NCBI GenBank assembly: GCA_029246705.1
Contig: JAQWMQ010000006.1
Location: 1 to 64,000, forward strand
Source of the DNA: Phycisphaerales bacterium
GTDB lineage: Bacteria; Planctomycetota; Phycisphaerae; Phycisphaerales; SM1A02
Length of the DNA stretch: 64,000 bases
Direction: 5' to 3'
How positions within the stretch are numbered: the first letter of the stretch is position 1; each line of letters starts with the position of its first letter. The notes beneath the pieces were generated by a model, which saw nothing but the letters and a program-made list of their open reading frames with translations, ran no database searches and was not told the DNA's origin. Shown piece by piece: positions 18,586 to 30,000 of this stretch. Both the position numbers and the translations under genes were made by a program.

Positions 18586-19076
18586 TGAGACGTGCCGGCG
18601 GCATACTGCTCGAGGTACTCATCTCGCTCGCACTCTTCATCGGTGCAGCCCTGGCGATCCTCCGTGCCACCAGCCAGGCGAGTGACTCCGTCGATCGAGC
18701 CGCGATTCTTCAACGGGCGGTCGACCTCGCCACCACCCGCATGGCCGAGTTGCAGGTGGGCCTCGTCTCCGAAGCCGACCTGCGAAGTGAAGCGAACCAG
18801 CCGCGCGCTGAATTCGGCGCCTTCGAGTTCGTCGAGGCCGAGCAGCGCCTGCGCATCGAAGCCGTCATGGAGCGAAGCCCCTACGAGGGACTCACCCTCG
18901 TCGAGTTGAAGGTCCTTGATTCCGAACGATCCGCGGTCGATGGAGGCGCGCGCACCATCTTCACGCTTCGCCAGCTGGTTCGACTGGGCGATGCGGAACC
19001 GGATGCTTACGAACTCGACGAGATGCTCGAAGGTCTTCCGCCGGCGACCTCGCCCGATCTGGGAGGCATGGATTGA
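18585..19076 (+). CDS. gspI: Minor pseudopilin GspI-like
   Basis: 163 residues. The ATG overlaps the gspH stop by one base (TGATG), so translation is probably coupled. The N-terminus MRRAGG-ILLEVLISLALFIGAALAIL is a class III prepilin signal with very short leader, cleavage after Gly and Glu5. Size and position between H and J fit GspI, which forms the pseudopilus tip complex with J and K. No acidic tail as long as those of G, H and K, but the end is still Asp/Glu-rich. Confidence 0.8.
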   Translation: MRRAGGILLEVLISLALFIGAALAILRATSQASDSVDRAAILQRAVDLATTRMAELQVGLVSEADLRSEANQPRAEFGAFEFVEAEQRLRIEAVMERSPYEGLTLVELKVLDSERSAVDGGARTIFTLRQLVRLGDAEPDAYELDEMLEGLPPATSPDLGGMD

Positions 19077-19915
19077 TGACGAGGCATCGTGGGTTCACCC
19101 TGATCGAGGTCCTGGTGGCACTCGGCATCACCGTGGTGCTGGTCGGTGCACTTGGACTCTTCGTGGACCAGATCTCCAGTTCCCGCAGCCGGATTCGTGA
19201 TCGTTCCACCCGGGAAGCGGCCGCGACGACGATTCTCGATGCCATCGACGATGCACTGGGAACCTGCATTGCACGACAGGGTGATGGAACCTCTGGGGTC
19301 GTCGGCGATGAACTCTCGATCGAGATTGCTTTCGACACGACCACGGTCCAGCGAGCGCTTGGTGGTTCACCGGAGGCGGTCCTCGTCCCCGGCGACCGGA
19401 TCGCGATCGAGTTCTCGCCCGGCTCCGGGCGTTTGGCCCTCGCCCGCGATGGCGATTCCATGCACGAACTCGAGACCGGTTTCTTCGCGATGCGCCTTCG
19501 CTACCACGATGGAAGGGACTGGCTTCCTCGTTGGGACGCCCTGGAGATGGGTGGCCTTCCGTGGGCGGTGGAGTGTTCGATCTGGTTCACTCCGTGGCCG
19601 GATGACGTCGTTCCCGAGTGGTTTCCCGAGGGTTTCAACGACGTGGAGGATCCGCCTTCACGAGCCGTGGAGGAGCTCGCGGAACCCGTGGATCCCGATG
19701 AACTGCGCGAGCTGTTCGGATCGGATCGGGATTCGATCGACCCGGCCTTGAATGACGGCCTGCCCCAACCGGACCGACGGCGTGTCTTCGCGATACCCGA
19801 TGCCGAACAGCCGGACGAGTCGACTTTCTTCGAGGAACCGCTGTTCCAGCGTTCTTTCGACTCGGGCGGCCTTCTCGAGGACGACCAACGAAGGGAGCCC
19901 GGTGACGATGCCTGA
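19076..19915 (+). CDS. gspJ: Minor pseudopilin GspJ-like
   Basis: 279 residues from the ATG at 19076, which shares one base with the gspI stop. MTRHRG-FTLIEVLVALGITVVLVGALGLF is a textbook prepilin signal. Length exceeds the roughly 200 residues usual for GspJ; the excess is in an acidic, Pro-rich C-terminal region (from about residue 190). The end overlaps gspK by 8 nt. Assigned J from order and the larger size relative to I. Confidence 0.8.
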   Translation: MTRHRGFTLIEVLVALGITVVLVGALGLFVDQISSSRSRIRDRSTREAAATTILDAIDDALGTCIARQGDGTSGVVGDELSIEIAFDTTTVQRALGGSPEAVLVPGDRIAIEFSPGSGRLALARDGDSMHELETGFFAMRLRYHDGRDWLPRWDALEMGGLPWAVECSIWFTPWPDDVVPEWFPEGFNDVEDPPSRAVEELAEPVDPDELRELFGSDRDSIDPALNDGLPQPDRRRVFAIPDAEQPDESTFFEEPLFQRSFDSGGLLEDDQRREPGDDA

Positions 19916-21437
19916 ACGTCGTGGGTTCATCATGATCGCGGTCCTCGTGGTGGTCGTCGGCGCCGCGCTGGTCGCGACGATGCTCGTTCATTTCGCCGGT
20001 TCCGAAAACGCCGTGGCGGTGGCCAGCGCCGAACGGTCGGCTTCGCGTGCACTCGCCGCCTCCGGAGTGGAGGTCATCCTGTCCGAACTGAACCTGGAGC
20101 GCGACAGGATTCTCTCCGGAATGCCCATCGAGCTCGATGGGCAGTACGTCCTCTACGAGAACGATCTCGAGCTCGGGGTGGTGAGATTGCTTCCTCCCGC
20201 CGGTGGAACCGACCTGCTGCATGCGGTGGGGGGCCTGCTTGACCTGAACCGGGCGAGTGCCGTGGACCTCGTCGCAACCGGCCTTCTCGACGAGATCGCC
20301 GCACAGGCGATCATCGCCGAGCGAAACACCCGTCCCGACCAGCGCTTTCGAGTGCTCGAGGATCTGCTTGATGTGAAGGCCGCCGATGGAATCTCGGTGG
20401 TCACGCCCGAACAACTGATGGGCCCGTTGTCGGAATTCGAACCGTCCCGAGATGTTCTCGCCGTCGAGCTGGACCGTGGAGAAAGAGTGCTCGAGGCACT
20501 CGGTGATCCTGAAGTGGTCTCGCTGTCGGATGTCCTCACGGTCCATTCCTTCGAGCCCGCCCTGCAGCGCAGCGGCGTGCTGCGCATCAACCTCGATGTT
20601 CCCCACTCGGAGGAACTCGGCCGACGACTGGACCAGCGATTCGGGGATGGAGCCGGTGCGGGTTTCAAGCAGATCATGGAGCGGGTCAGTTTCGATGACG
20701 ATGCACGCATCGTGGATGTCCTCAGGTTCTTCGAGCCGGAGCCCGGTGATCGCTGGGAGACCGCGTTTGATGCGCTCTCCACCGAAGATCGGTGGCATTT
20801 CGGACGCATCGACCTGAACACCGCACCCGCTGCCGTGATCCAGACGCTGGAAGGCATCGATACCGAGACGGCTGAGGCAATCGTCCGTGAACGACGGTCG
20901 CTGAGCAGCGACGAGATGGCCACCCGGATCTGGCCTCTTCTCCGGGAGATCCTCACGCCGGACACCTTCGGGCCGATCGCGGGACGGGTGACGACCCGAA
21001 CCTGGATCTGGCGCCTGCGACTGGCAGCCGGGACCGTCTCGGTCGATGACCCCGACGGCCCCATCTTCTCCCCGGTCATCTTCGAGGTCACGGTGGACCT
21101 GGCCGCTCCCAGCCCGCGGATCGCCGAACTTCGCGACATCTCGGGTCTCGAGATCGGTTTGCGTCTCTATGAAACCAGGATGGACTCGATCGACGACCCC
21201 TTGCCCGCGGGTCCGGAAGATGCTGGAGTCGAATCGAATCCGGATGACATGTTCCTGGAAGGGGAACCTCTCTTCGGGGAGCTGGATCTCCTGGCTGATT
21301 TCGAATCGGATTTCCAGGATTCCGCCTTCGACGACGAGGATTTGCCGGCCGATGGGGGTGAGAAGCCCGCCGAAAACCCCGTCGAGGGGGGTGGCTCCCA
21401 GCCCAGCCTGCCGAGTGGTCGTTGGTCTCCTCGTTGA
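19908..21437 (+). CDS. gspK: Minor pseudopilin GspK-like tip protein
   Basis: 509 residues from the ATG at 19908 (AAGGGAG upstream). The leader MPERRG-FIMIAVLVVVVGAALVATMLVHF lacks Glu5, as is usual in GspK. Two helix-hairpin-helix-like segments follow: LLDLNRASAVDLVATGLL (about 105-122) and IDLNTAPAAVIQTLEGI (about 302-318). The latter is the T2SSK signature. GspK caps the pseudopilus. It is longer than usual and ends in about 70 acidic, probably disordered residues with DFESDFQDSAFDDEDLPAD. The best-supported of the minor pseudopilins because of the NTAP motif. Confidence 0.88.
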   Translation: MPERRGFIMIAVLVVVVGAALVATMLVHFAGSENAVAVASAERSASRALAASGVEVILSELNLERDRILSGMPIELDGQYVLYENDLELGVVRLLPPAGGTDLLHAVGGLLDLNRASAVDLVATGLLDEIAAQAIIAERNTRPDQRFRVLEDLLDVKAADGISVVTPEQLMGPLSEFEPSRDVLAVELDRGERVLEALGDPEVVSLSDVLTVHSFEPALQRSGVLRINLDVPHSEELGRRLDQRFGDGAGAGFKQIMERVSFDDDARIVDVLRFFEPEPGDRWETAFDALSTEDRWHFGRIDLNTAPAAVIQTLEGIDTETAEAIVRERRSLSSDEMATRIWPLLREILTPDTFGPIAGRVTTRTWIWRLRLAAGTVSVDDPDGPIFSPVIFEVTVDLAAPSPRIAELRDISGLEIGLRLYETRMDSIDDPLPAGPEDAGVESNPDDMFLEGEPLFGELDLLADFESDFQDSAFDDEDLPADGGEKPAENPVEGGGSQPSLPSGRWSPR

Positions 21438-21450
21438 GAACGGCTAGCAT
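21422..21450 (+). promoter_or_regulatory. Candidate sigma-70-type promoter before gspL
   Basis: TTGGTC (21422-21427) and TAGCAT (21445-21450) are separated by exactly 17 bases. The gspL ATG is at 21481 with AAAGGA 10 nt before it. This could be an internal operon promoter raising L-M-D expression. Confidence 0.45.
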
Positions 21451-21480
21451 TGCTGCGGAGCGGAAAGGACGCCGCGCCGG

Positions 21481-23001
21481 ATGCCAGCCAGAACCACCAT
21501 CGCCATCGACTTCATTCGCCGACGACTCCGAGGTGTCGAGGCGATCATGCGTCGTGGTTCCATCAACATCGAACGTGCGATCTCGATTCCCATGCCCGAC
21601 GAGATCGACGTCAACGACGATCGTGCGGTGGGGGTCTGGATCGGTGAGCAGCTGCGCACCCACAAGATCGATGCGACCCGGGCCGTCGTCGCCGTGAACC
21701 GCGACCACGCAGTGGTTCGCACGCTGCTTCTTCCGACCTCTGATCTGGACGAGGTCCCCGAGATGGTCAACCTCTCGATGAAGCGGGATCTCCCGATCGA
21801 TGCGGATGATGCGGTCATCGACTACATCGTGGTCGGGTCCGACGAATCAAGCACGGAGGTCCTCGCGTGCGCAGTGCCGTGCAGCATCGTCGAGCGCGTG
21901 CGCGAGGTGTCTTCGGTCGCGGGGGTCGCGGTCAGTCGGATCTCCCTTCGGTTCTTCGGGACCGCTGCACTGGTGAGCAGCCTTCGCGAAAGCACGGGCC
22001 GATCGGTCCTTGGCATCGATCTCGGCGAAGACGGTTTCGAGTTCGTGGTCACCCGCAACGGGCGAATCGGGTTCACCCGTGGCGTGGAGGTCCGACCTGG
22101 AACCAGTGGCATCGACGAGACGATCGTGACCGAGATCCGCCGTTCATGGATCAGCCACCGTCTTTCCGAACGCGAGGAAGACGAGGTCGCCGCCGGATTC
22201 CTGTTCGCGCCATTCGATCTCTCCAACCGGCTCGAACGTTGGATAGGCGAGGCGACCGGGCTGGACATCACCTCGATCAGAAGCCATCCGCGGGTCAGGA
22301 TCCCCGAGGATTTCCCGGGTGACGCCTGGCCACTCGCCGGACTGCTTCTTCGCGAGGGCCTTCATGAACCCACGATCGATTTCAACGCGCCTCGCAAGGC
22401 GCCTGACCTCGCCGCACGCAAGCGCAGGAGACTCATGCTTGCGACTGGCGGCCTGCTGGTATCGGGTCTCTTCGGTTGGACCATCGGGAACATCCAGTTG
22501 AGCCGCGAACGTGCGGTGAACGACGATCTGGAAGGCAAGGCTCGAAGTGCACTCGTCGAGTACCACCGAAATCGACGGGATCGCCTGCGGGTGGAGCATC
22601 TGGAATCATGGGCCGGTGTCGGCAACGACTGGATGGATCATCTCTTCTCCTTCCGCAAGTTCGCGCCCGACCCCGAGACCGTGGTGCTTGATGGTTTCAC
22701 CGGTTCCTTCGTCGTGAACCCGGTCCGCTACGACGACGACGCGAAGAACTTCACGGTGGATTCGGAGGTCGTCATACGAATCAACGGCGAGAGCACGGAT
22801 CGCAGCACCACCGACCGCCTGCGTACCGCGATCGTCGAGAGTGATGAATACCTGCTGCGTTCGACCGGTTCGGAGACTCTGGGCGGCACGCGACTGCCGG
22901 TGCCGTTCTCCTTCCTCCTGCGCACCCGTGGATCCACGATCCCGCTTCCGGCGAACGATTCCGATGATGCAACGCCCGAAGAAGCGGGAGGTGAGGGTTG
23001 A
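21481..23001 (+). CDS. gspL: GspL-like protein: PilM-type actin-fold domain fused to a PilN-like part
   Basis: 506 residues. Residues 1-300 read as a PilM/GspL cytoplasmic actin-like domain (opening TTIAIDFIRRRLRGVEA; VLGIDLGEDGFEFVVTRNGRIGFTRGVEV at about 176-204). A basic stretch and single membrane helix follow at about 305-335, then a periplasmic PilN-like domain. GspL recruits the GspE ATPase to the membrane and pairs with GspM. The ATG is 43 nt after gspK and preceded by AAAGGA. The next gene starts inside its stop codon. Confidence 0.85.
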   Translation: MPARTTIAIDFIRRRLRGVEAIMRRGSINIERAISIPMPDEIDVNDDRAVGVWIGEQLRTHKIDATRAVVAVNRDHAVVRTLLLPTSDLDEVPEMVNLSMKRDLPIDADDAVIDYIVVGSDESSTEVLACAVPCSIVERVREVSSVAGVAVSRISLRFFGTAALVSSLRESTGRSVLGIDLGEDGFEFVVTRNGRIGFTRGVEVRPGTSGIDETIVTEIRRSWISHRLSEREEDEVAAGFLFAPFDLSNRLERWIGEATGLDITSIRSHPRVRIPEDFPGDAWPLAGLLLREGLHEPTIDFNAPRKAPDLAARKRRRLMLATGGLLVSGLFGWTIGNIQLSRERAVNDDLEGKARSALVEYHRNRRDRLRVEHLESWAGVGNDWMDHLFSFRKFAPDPETVVLDGFTGSFVVNPVRYDDDAKNFTVDSEVVIRINGESTDRSTTDRLRTAIVESDEYLLRSTGSETLGGTRLPVPFSFLLRTRGSTIPLPANDSDDATPEEAGGEG

Positions 23002-23987
23002 ACCGCATCGCACGCTTCATCGTCCCACTGGTCCTGATCGCGATCCTGCTGGTCGGCTTCGTCGGCTGGTTGTTCGGTTCAGGTCGCATCGACGGCAGTC
23101 AGGCCGACCTGATCGCCAGGCGCGACACCTTCGTGAAGGCGATGCAGACGGTTCGTGCCCAGCGCAAGGATCGTCCTGAACTGGATCGACGTGAAAACGT
23201 CTTCGTCGATCGGACCTTGGGTGGAAGCATCGAATCGGTCGACAGCCGACTCCGTGAACGGCTGTATGCCCTCGGTTCGGCGGCGGGGCTCTCCGAGCTC
23301 ACCGTCAGCACCACCGGAACGGCTTCCTCCAGCCGAGGAACCCCGGCTCGCCGTGAATTCGATCGCCGGGGCACCCAGCGTGCGCTTCGGGACGAGATCG
23401 ACTTCGTTGAAGTCGGTGCGACCGTGGTCGGGGAGGGAACGCTCGAGCAGGTGCTCCGGATGATCGGCTGGCTCGATGCCGACGGCTGGGTCAAGCGTCT
23501 CGCCCAGATCCAGATGAACCCCAACCCCGATGGATCCGAGATCCGCCTCACCTTGCGCCTCACCACGCTGTTTCTGCCTGATCGGGTGGCAGCGGAGTTG
23601 CCCGGGCCCGGGGAGCTCGATCAGGCACGAATCACGGCGCTCGCCGGCTTGAATCCCTTCCAGATTCCAGCTCCACCACCACCGGAGACACCCGTGACTC
23701 CGGCACCGGATCCGATCGTGGTCACGCCGGCACCGAAGCCACCTGAAATCAGGTTCCCCTATGACAGTTGGGTACTTACGGGTGTCGCGGTCGGTCCCGA
23801 CGGGCCCGAGGCCTGGTTGCGTAATTCCAGCAGCAAGAAACGAAGGACCCTTCGTCCGGGTGGCTCGATCGGTGAAGCCGTTCTTGTCCGGATCGACGGG
23901 GACGAAGCCGCCTTCAAACTGGGCGAAGCGACCTTCGAAGTGAGAATTGGTCGAACTTTGGCTACGAGGCAGGACGCAAACCAGTAG
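22998..23987 (+). CDS. gspM: GspM/PilO-like protein with C-terminal GspC-like domain
   Basis: 329 residues. The TTG start at 22998 overlaps the gspL stop (TTGA) and follows GGGAGGTGAGGG. One membrane helix at about 7-27, a coiled-coil/ferredoxin-like GspM or PilO region (about 35-200), a proline-rich linker at about 222-250, then about 75 residues (WVLTGVAVGPDGPEAWLRN, with LRPGGSIGEAVLVRI) that look like the homology region of GspC or of PilP. Known: that GspC region binds the N0 domain of the secretin. Inferred: this fusion replaces separate GspM and GspC and links the platform to the giant secretin encoded next. Confidence 0.7.
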   Translation: MNRIARFIVPLVLIAILLVGFVGWLFGSGRIDGSQADLIARRDTFVKAMQTVRAQRKDRPELDRRENVFVDRTLGGSIESVDSRLRERLYALGSAAGLSELTVSTTGTASSSRGTPARREFDRRGTQRALRDEIDFVEVGATVVGEGTLEQVLRMIGWLDADGWVKRLAQIQMNPNPDGSEIRLTLRLTTLFLPDRVAAELPGPGELDQARITALAGLNPFQIPAPPPPETPVTPAPDPIVVTPAPKPPEIRFPYDSWVLTGVAVGPDGPEAWLRNSSSKKRRTLRPGGSIGEAVLVRIDGDEAAFKLGEATFEVRIGRTLATRQDANQ

Positions 23988-24040
23988 TATTGAAGACGTT
24001 GAACACCGACGGCAGGATGCTGTTGGTACGGAGATGTCTC

Positions 24041-27000
24041 ATGTCGGAAGCCCGCTTCGGATGGCTGGCCCGCATGTTCCTCATTGCAGGGACCGCGGCT
24101 GCCCTATCGCTGCACTTCTGGACCACTCCCGCAACCGCACAAGACGATCCCACCACACCGGCTGCCGATGCCGGTGCGGCGATCGATGATGCGATTGCGG
24201 CGAATGACGTCCAGGTCACCTTCAGTTTCAAGGATCAGACCTGGGATGAGATCCTCGACTTCTTCTCCCGTACCACCGGTCTGCCCATAGTGCGTGAGGT
24301 TCCGGCACCGAAGGGGACCGTCACCTACATCTACCCCCAGCCGTATCGACTGCCCGAGGCGCTGGAGACCCTGAACATCCTCCTGCAGACCCAGGGAGTC
24401 ATGCTTCGTCGCGAAGCGGATCGACTCTACCTGCAGAAACTCGAGGACATGCAGCGGGAGAACATCCCGACCTTCATCGGTCAGATTCCGGAGGATGTCA
24501 CCGACGACCAGATCATCACGATCCTCGTACCGCTGGTGAACGCCGAGGCGAGCACCGTCGCCGAACAGCTGAGCAAGCTGATCGCAAGCTACGGTTCGGT
24601 GACCGCGATGCCCAGGCAGAACGCGGTGCTGCTGGTCGAGACCGCCGCACAGATCCGTCGTATCACCAAGATCATCGAGGAGGTCGATCGCGAGGACGTC
24701 GAGAACATCATCGAGTACATCCCGATCGTGCACGCCAAGGCCGTCGAACTCGTGAAGTCACTGACATCACTCATGGGTGAACGTGTCGTCAAGTACGTGG
24801 TCGATTCCAAGGGCAAGCAGGTCAAGGTCGAGGACGAGCAGCTCCCCGGGCTGCAGATCACCGCCGACCCCCGCACCAACGCGATCATCGCCAAGGGGAC
24901 CCGGGCTCGAATCGACCAGCTCAACGAGACCATTCTCCTGCTCGACGTTCCGGAAGGTTCCGGTTCGGTACGCACCCTGCGTACCGTCTCGCTCCTGCGT
25001 GCGACGCCCAAGGAGGCCTCGACCAAGCTCAACCAGTTCTACGCCGCCTTCCCCAAGGAGCGTCGTCCCGTGGTGGTCACCCTAGATGAGGTCGACAAGA
25101 TCTCGATCGTCGGCGATACCGCCGCGGTTGCAGAAGGGGTCGCCCTGCTCAACGCCCTGGAGGAGACCGAACCCGGTTTCCAGGATCAGCGGATCACTGA
25201 ATTGCTGCCGATCACCCACGGTTCGGCGACTGCGGCCATCACTGCGGTCAAGCCCATGCTCGGCCCCCGCCGGGAGCGTGCCCTGGTCATGGTCCCGGGT
25301 CCTGATGGGCATTCGATCGTCGCCAGCGGCCAGAAAACCGACATCCTGAGGCTGAAGGAGCTTCTCGAGATCATCGATCGCCCCTCGCGGATCCAGAAGC
25401 AGGTCCGCTTCCTGACCGTGGATTCTCCCGACCCGAGCGCCGCAGTCGAACGTGCGGTGACGATCTACGAGACCACCACCGAAGCTTCCGATCCTCTATA
25501 TGCACTGACTCGTGAATTCGACCCCGAGACCGTACGTCTCACCCTGACCGGATCATCCGAGGCGATCACCCGGTTCTCCGCCGCCCTCGAACAGGCCCGG
25601 GCCACCATCGAGGCTCCGCGCACCATCCAGAGACTTCCGGTACTGAACACCAGGCCTTCGGCGGTCGCGTCCCGGCTGGAATCACTCGCCAAGCGGGTGC
25701 TCGATCCGCGGGACGGTTCGAGTTTCAACGCACCGCGCATCGAAGCGGTCGATGAACTGGATCTTCTCATCGTCGAGGCGAATCCCTCCGACTTCGATTC
25801 CATCAAGGGTCTTCTGTCCACGCTCGACCGGGTCCGTGCCGAGGACTTCGGGTATCGCGTGGTACCTGCGGCATCCTCCAATCCCAGCGACCTGCTGGCC
25901 CGTGCCGATTCGATCTTCATCCAGATCGCCTCGCTGCAGACCGAGGACGAGCTGGAACGTCCGACCACCGCCTACGACACCACCACCGGTTCGATCGCTC
26001 TTTCCGGTCCATCCCGTTCGGTCGCCCAGTACGAACGGGCACTGGCCGAGGCCCGCAAGCTCATGCCGCCCGAACCCGAAAGCCGCATGATCCAGCTCGA
26101 GGTGGTCGCGGCCGAGGACATCGCGCCGACCCTGCAGTCGATTCTGCTCACCGCGCCGACCGAGATCAACGGCCGACGCCTGCCGGTTCCCGTGGTCACC
26201 GTCGTCGAGCCGCTCAACGCCCTGTATGTCGTCGCGGATGCCGTTCACATGGCCATGGTGGATCGCTACGTTCGCGAACTCGACGTGATCGAAGCGACCG
26301 ACCTGCCGCCGATGCAGTTGATCCAGGTGCGCACCGCGGACGCGGCGCAGCTCGCCAGATCACTCACCAGTCGCTACGCCCGACGACCTGCCGACCAGCT
26401 TCGCGAGAACCCCGTGGTCATCGAGGCCGATGCGATGACCAACATGCTCGTGGTCACCGCCGGTCCCACGATCTTCGAGGAGATCCGCGGCTTCGTCGAT
26501 GAAGTGAACCTCTCCACCGACAAGGAACCGGAGCGCGAGACCACGATCTTCCCGTTGAAGCTGGCTCGAGCCACCGATCTCGCCATCGCGCTCGAGAAGC
26601 TCTACCCCGAGCCGCCGATGCCCATGGACAGCCGGGGTCGTCCGCTTGCTCATCTGCAGGAACCTCGTGAGGTGCTGGTGAGTGCGGACTCGGCCACCAA
26701 CACCCTGATCATCGAGGCTCCTGCCGAGCGCAAGCAGAGCTTCGCCGCACTCGTGGAGCAGCTCGACCGGGTCAAGCTGCCCCCGCAGGCTGAACTCTCG
26801 ACCTTCCGCGTCGAGCGTGGTGACCCCAACCAGGTTGCCGAGACCCTGAACGCGCTCGCCCGACAGGGTGTCCTGAGTTCGCCCAGTGAAGACGGCGCCA
26901 AGTCGCCCGAGGTTTCAATCCAGGTAGAGCCTGCCACCGGCACGTTGATCGTGACCGGCGATGAATCAACCTTTGAACGTGTCAAGACGGTCCTTGACGA

Positions 27001-30000
27001 GCTTGAATCCGCACCGCTTCCAAGAGTGGTTCGGGTCTTCGACATCCAGAGTGGCGATGTGAATGCACTCGCCACCCGTGCCACACGCTTCTATACCGAC
27101 CAGCAGGGGAATGATCCGAGTCTTGGAGTCGTGGAGCTCGAGATCGACGCCCCCAACGGAACCATCATCGCGGTTTCCGACCGTGAATCGATGGACCGAT
27201 TTGCAAACGTGCTGGACGAACTCGAAGCAGCGCTTCCTCCGGCGCCGTTGGTCAAGCTCATTCCCCTCACCTATGTGCGTGCAGAAGAAGTTGTCTCCAC
27301 GCTCGACCAGCTGGCACGGGGTGATGTCGCCCTGTCTGCCGGCGGGGGCCCACCCCCGGTCTTCGAGGCGGTTCCCCGTACCAACTCCATCCTGGTCGCT
27401 GCGCAGCCCGCGCAGCAGGAGATCGTGTCCGCCCTGATCGAACGTCTTGACGTGCAGGATTCGGAGATGCCCCCGATCCGCATTCTCCAGCTTCGTACCG
27501 CGGAGGCGGCGAACCTCGCCAAGGCACTCAGCGCCACCTATGAGAATCGTTCCGTCGAGGAACGTGCCGGCAAGCCGGTTCGGATCACCGCCGACATCGA
27601 GACCAATTCGCTGGTCATCGCCGCCCACCCCGAGATCTTCGAGGAGATCCAGGCGATCGTCACCCAGCTCAACGACGTCAATCGCCTGGATGATGAAGGT
27701 CGCGAGATCCGCATCTTCCCGTTGAAGATCGCGCGCGCCGAGGAACTCGCCCAGACCATCGACGAGATGTACCCACAACCGCCGATGCCCACCGACAGTC
27801 GGGGTCGACCCCGGCCCGACCTGCAACTTCCTCGGGAGATCGTGGTTCGCGGCGACGCCCAGACCAACTCCCTCATCGTCGATGCACCGATCCAGCGCAT
27901 GCCCGGTTTCGAGAAGCTGGTCGAGCAGCTTGATCGGGCCCAGATCGCCGAAGAGACCGAGATTCGCACCTGGAAGATCGTCAGCAGCGAACTCAAAGCC
28001 GTGGCATCGGCCCTGCAACAGATCGCCGACAAGGGTGGTCTGGGTGTGGCGGATGGTCGTGGCGCCTCGAACATCACCATCTCCACCGAACCACTGAGCG
28101 GAACCCTGCTGGTATCCGGGCCCAAGGAGATCTTCGCCAAGGTCGATGTCGTCGTCGCATCCTTCGAGGCCGGCAAGCCGGTCCCCGCGACCAGTCTTCG
28201 TTTCTTCCGACTGACCAGTGCCCGAGCCGACGCACTCGCGCCGATGTTGCGCGAGGTGCTCGCCTCTCGAATCACCGAACAGATCCCCGGTGGCGCGAGT
28301 CAGCTGGAGACCCTGCTCGAGGTCACCGCCGACCGCAAGACCAACACCCTCGTCATCCAGGCACCCGAATCGGTGATGCCCGTGGCCGAGGAACTCGTCA
28401 AGCAGCTGGACACCGGTACCAGCGCCATGGACGACCCGGTCATCAGGGTTCGTCCACTCACCTTCGCCGATCCCCAGCAGGTGGTCAGCAGTCTCGGTGA
28501 GGCACTGGGTTCGGTGATCAGCACCTCCACCGGTGAGCCGATCGATGTTCGCCTGGTCGCGTCCCCCGGGTCCAATGCGATCATCATGGTCGGTCTTCCT
28601 GGCGATCTCGACGAGGTCGAGGCCCTGGTCGAACCCCTCGATGCTCGACCTGCGGTCGACGCGGTCGACGCCAAGACCTTCGAACTGGTCAACGCCGATG
28701 CCACCGAGATCGCTTCCGTGGTCGAACGTCTTCTCGTCGACCAGGAGCAGAACGACCCTCGGTTCATCATGGAGCGCATTCGCCGAAGTCGCGGCGAGAT
28801 CAACATGGTGCCCCGGGTCAGGGTCGAGTCGGATGTCCGTACCAACAGCCTGATCGTCAGCGGACCGCAACGAACGGTGGCGCTGGCCAAGACGCTCATC
28901 GAACAGCTCGACCGACCGCAGACCGTGAGCGACCGGACCTACATCACCTTCACTCCGACCAACGCGGACCCCGCCCGACTCGCCGAGATCGCCAAGCGCG
29001 TCATCGTCGCCACCCGTCCGGTGGGAACTCGCTCCGAGCTCGAGTTGATTCCCGATCCCCAGACCGGCGTCATCGTGATCATCGGACCCAATGCCGAGGC
29101 TCGTGGAGCCGAGGCGATGCTCAAGTCATGGGATTCCGACTCCTACCTGCCCGCCATGGACCTGAAGGTGGTCGACGTCGAGAACGGCGATGCCGAAGCG
29201 ATCGCATCGACGGTGGGGGAGCTGCTGTCGGACCGTTCCCGTTGGCCGCTCAAGCTTCGTGCCGCAGCGGACTCGGGACTCCAGGTCGGGGAACCACGGA
29301 TCAGCGCCGAGCGGACCACCAACCGGATCCTGATCAGCGCACCCACGCCGCTCTTGCCGATCGCCCTGGAGTTGATCCAGCAGCTCGACGCCTCCATGGG
29401 TGAAGTCGCCGGTGACGTCCGGGTGTACGCACTGCTGTCGGCCCAGGCTTCCGACGTCGCAACCGCGCTCCAGAACGCACTCGATGCCCGCGATGCCTCG
29501 CGTCCGGGTGAACCCAAGGCACGCATCATCGCGGAACCCTCGAGCAACTCGATCGTGGTGACCGCGACGCCGTCGCAGCAGGTGGAGCTTGCCGAGCTGG
29601 TCAAGGGCCTGGACTCCGGATCGGGTACCGACGTCTCGGGGGTTCGAACCGTCATGCTGAAGCATGCTCGAGCGGAGGTCGTCGCCCCAGTGGTCGAACG
29701 ACTGATGAACACCGAGGAAGTCGATCCGGTGAACATCGATTCCTACAGCTTGCGACGCTACTACCGTGATCGGTACGCCAACGGTTCGGAGGTCGATGTC
29801 CCCCGGGTACGGGTCGAGGCCGATTCAAGGTTGAACGCAGTGATCATCGCGGCACCCCCCGCGATGCTGGCGGTCGCGCAGAAGGCCGTGGAACAGATGG
29901 ATGTCGATCCTGCCACCGCGATCGGTGGCCAGCGCGCCGTACGGGTCCTTGCCGTCCAGAACGCAGATGCCGAAAAGCTCGGTGACAACCTCAGGGCACT

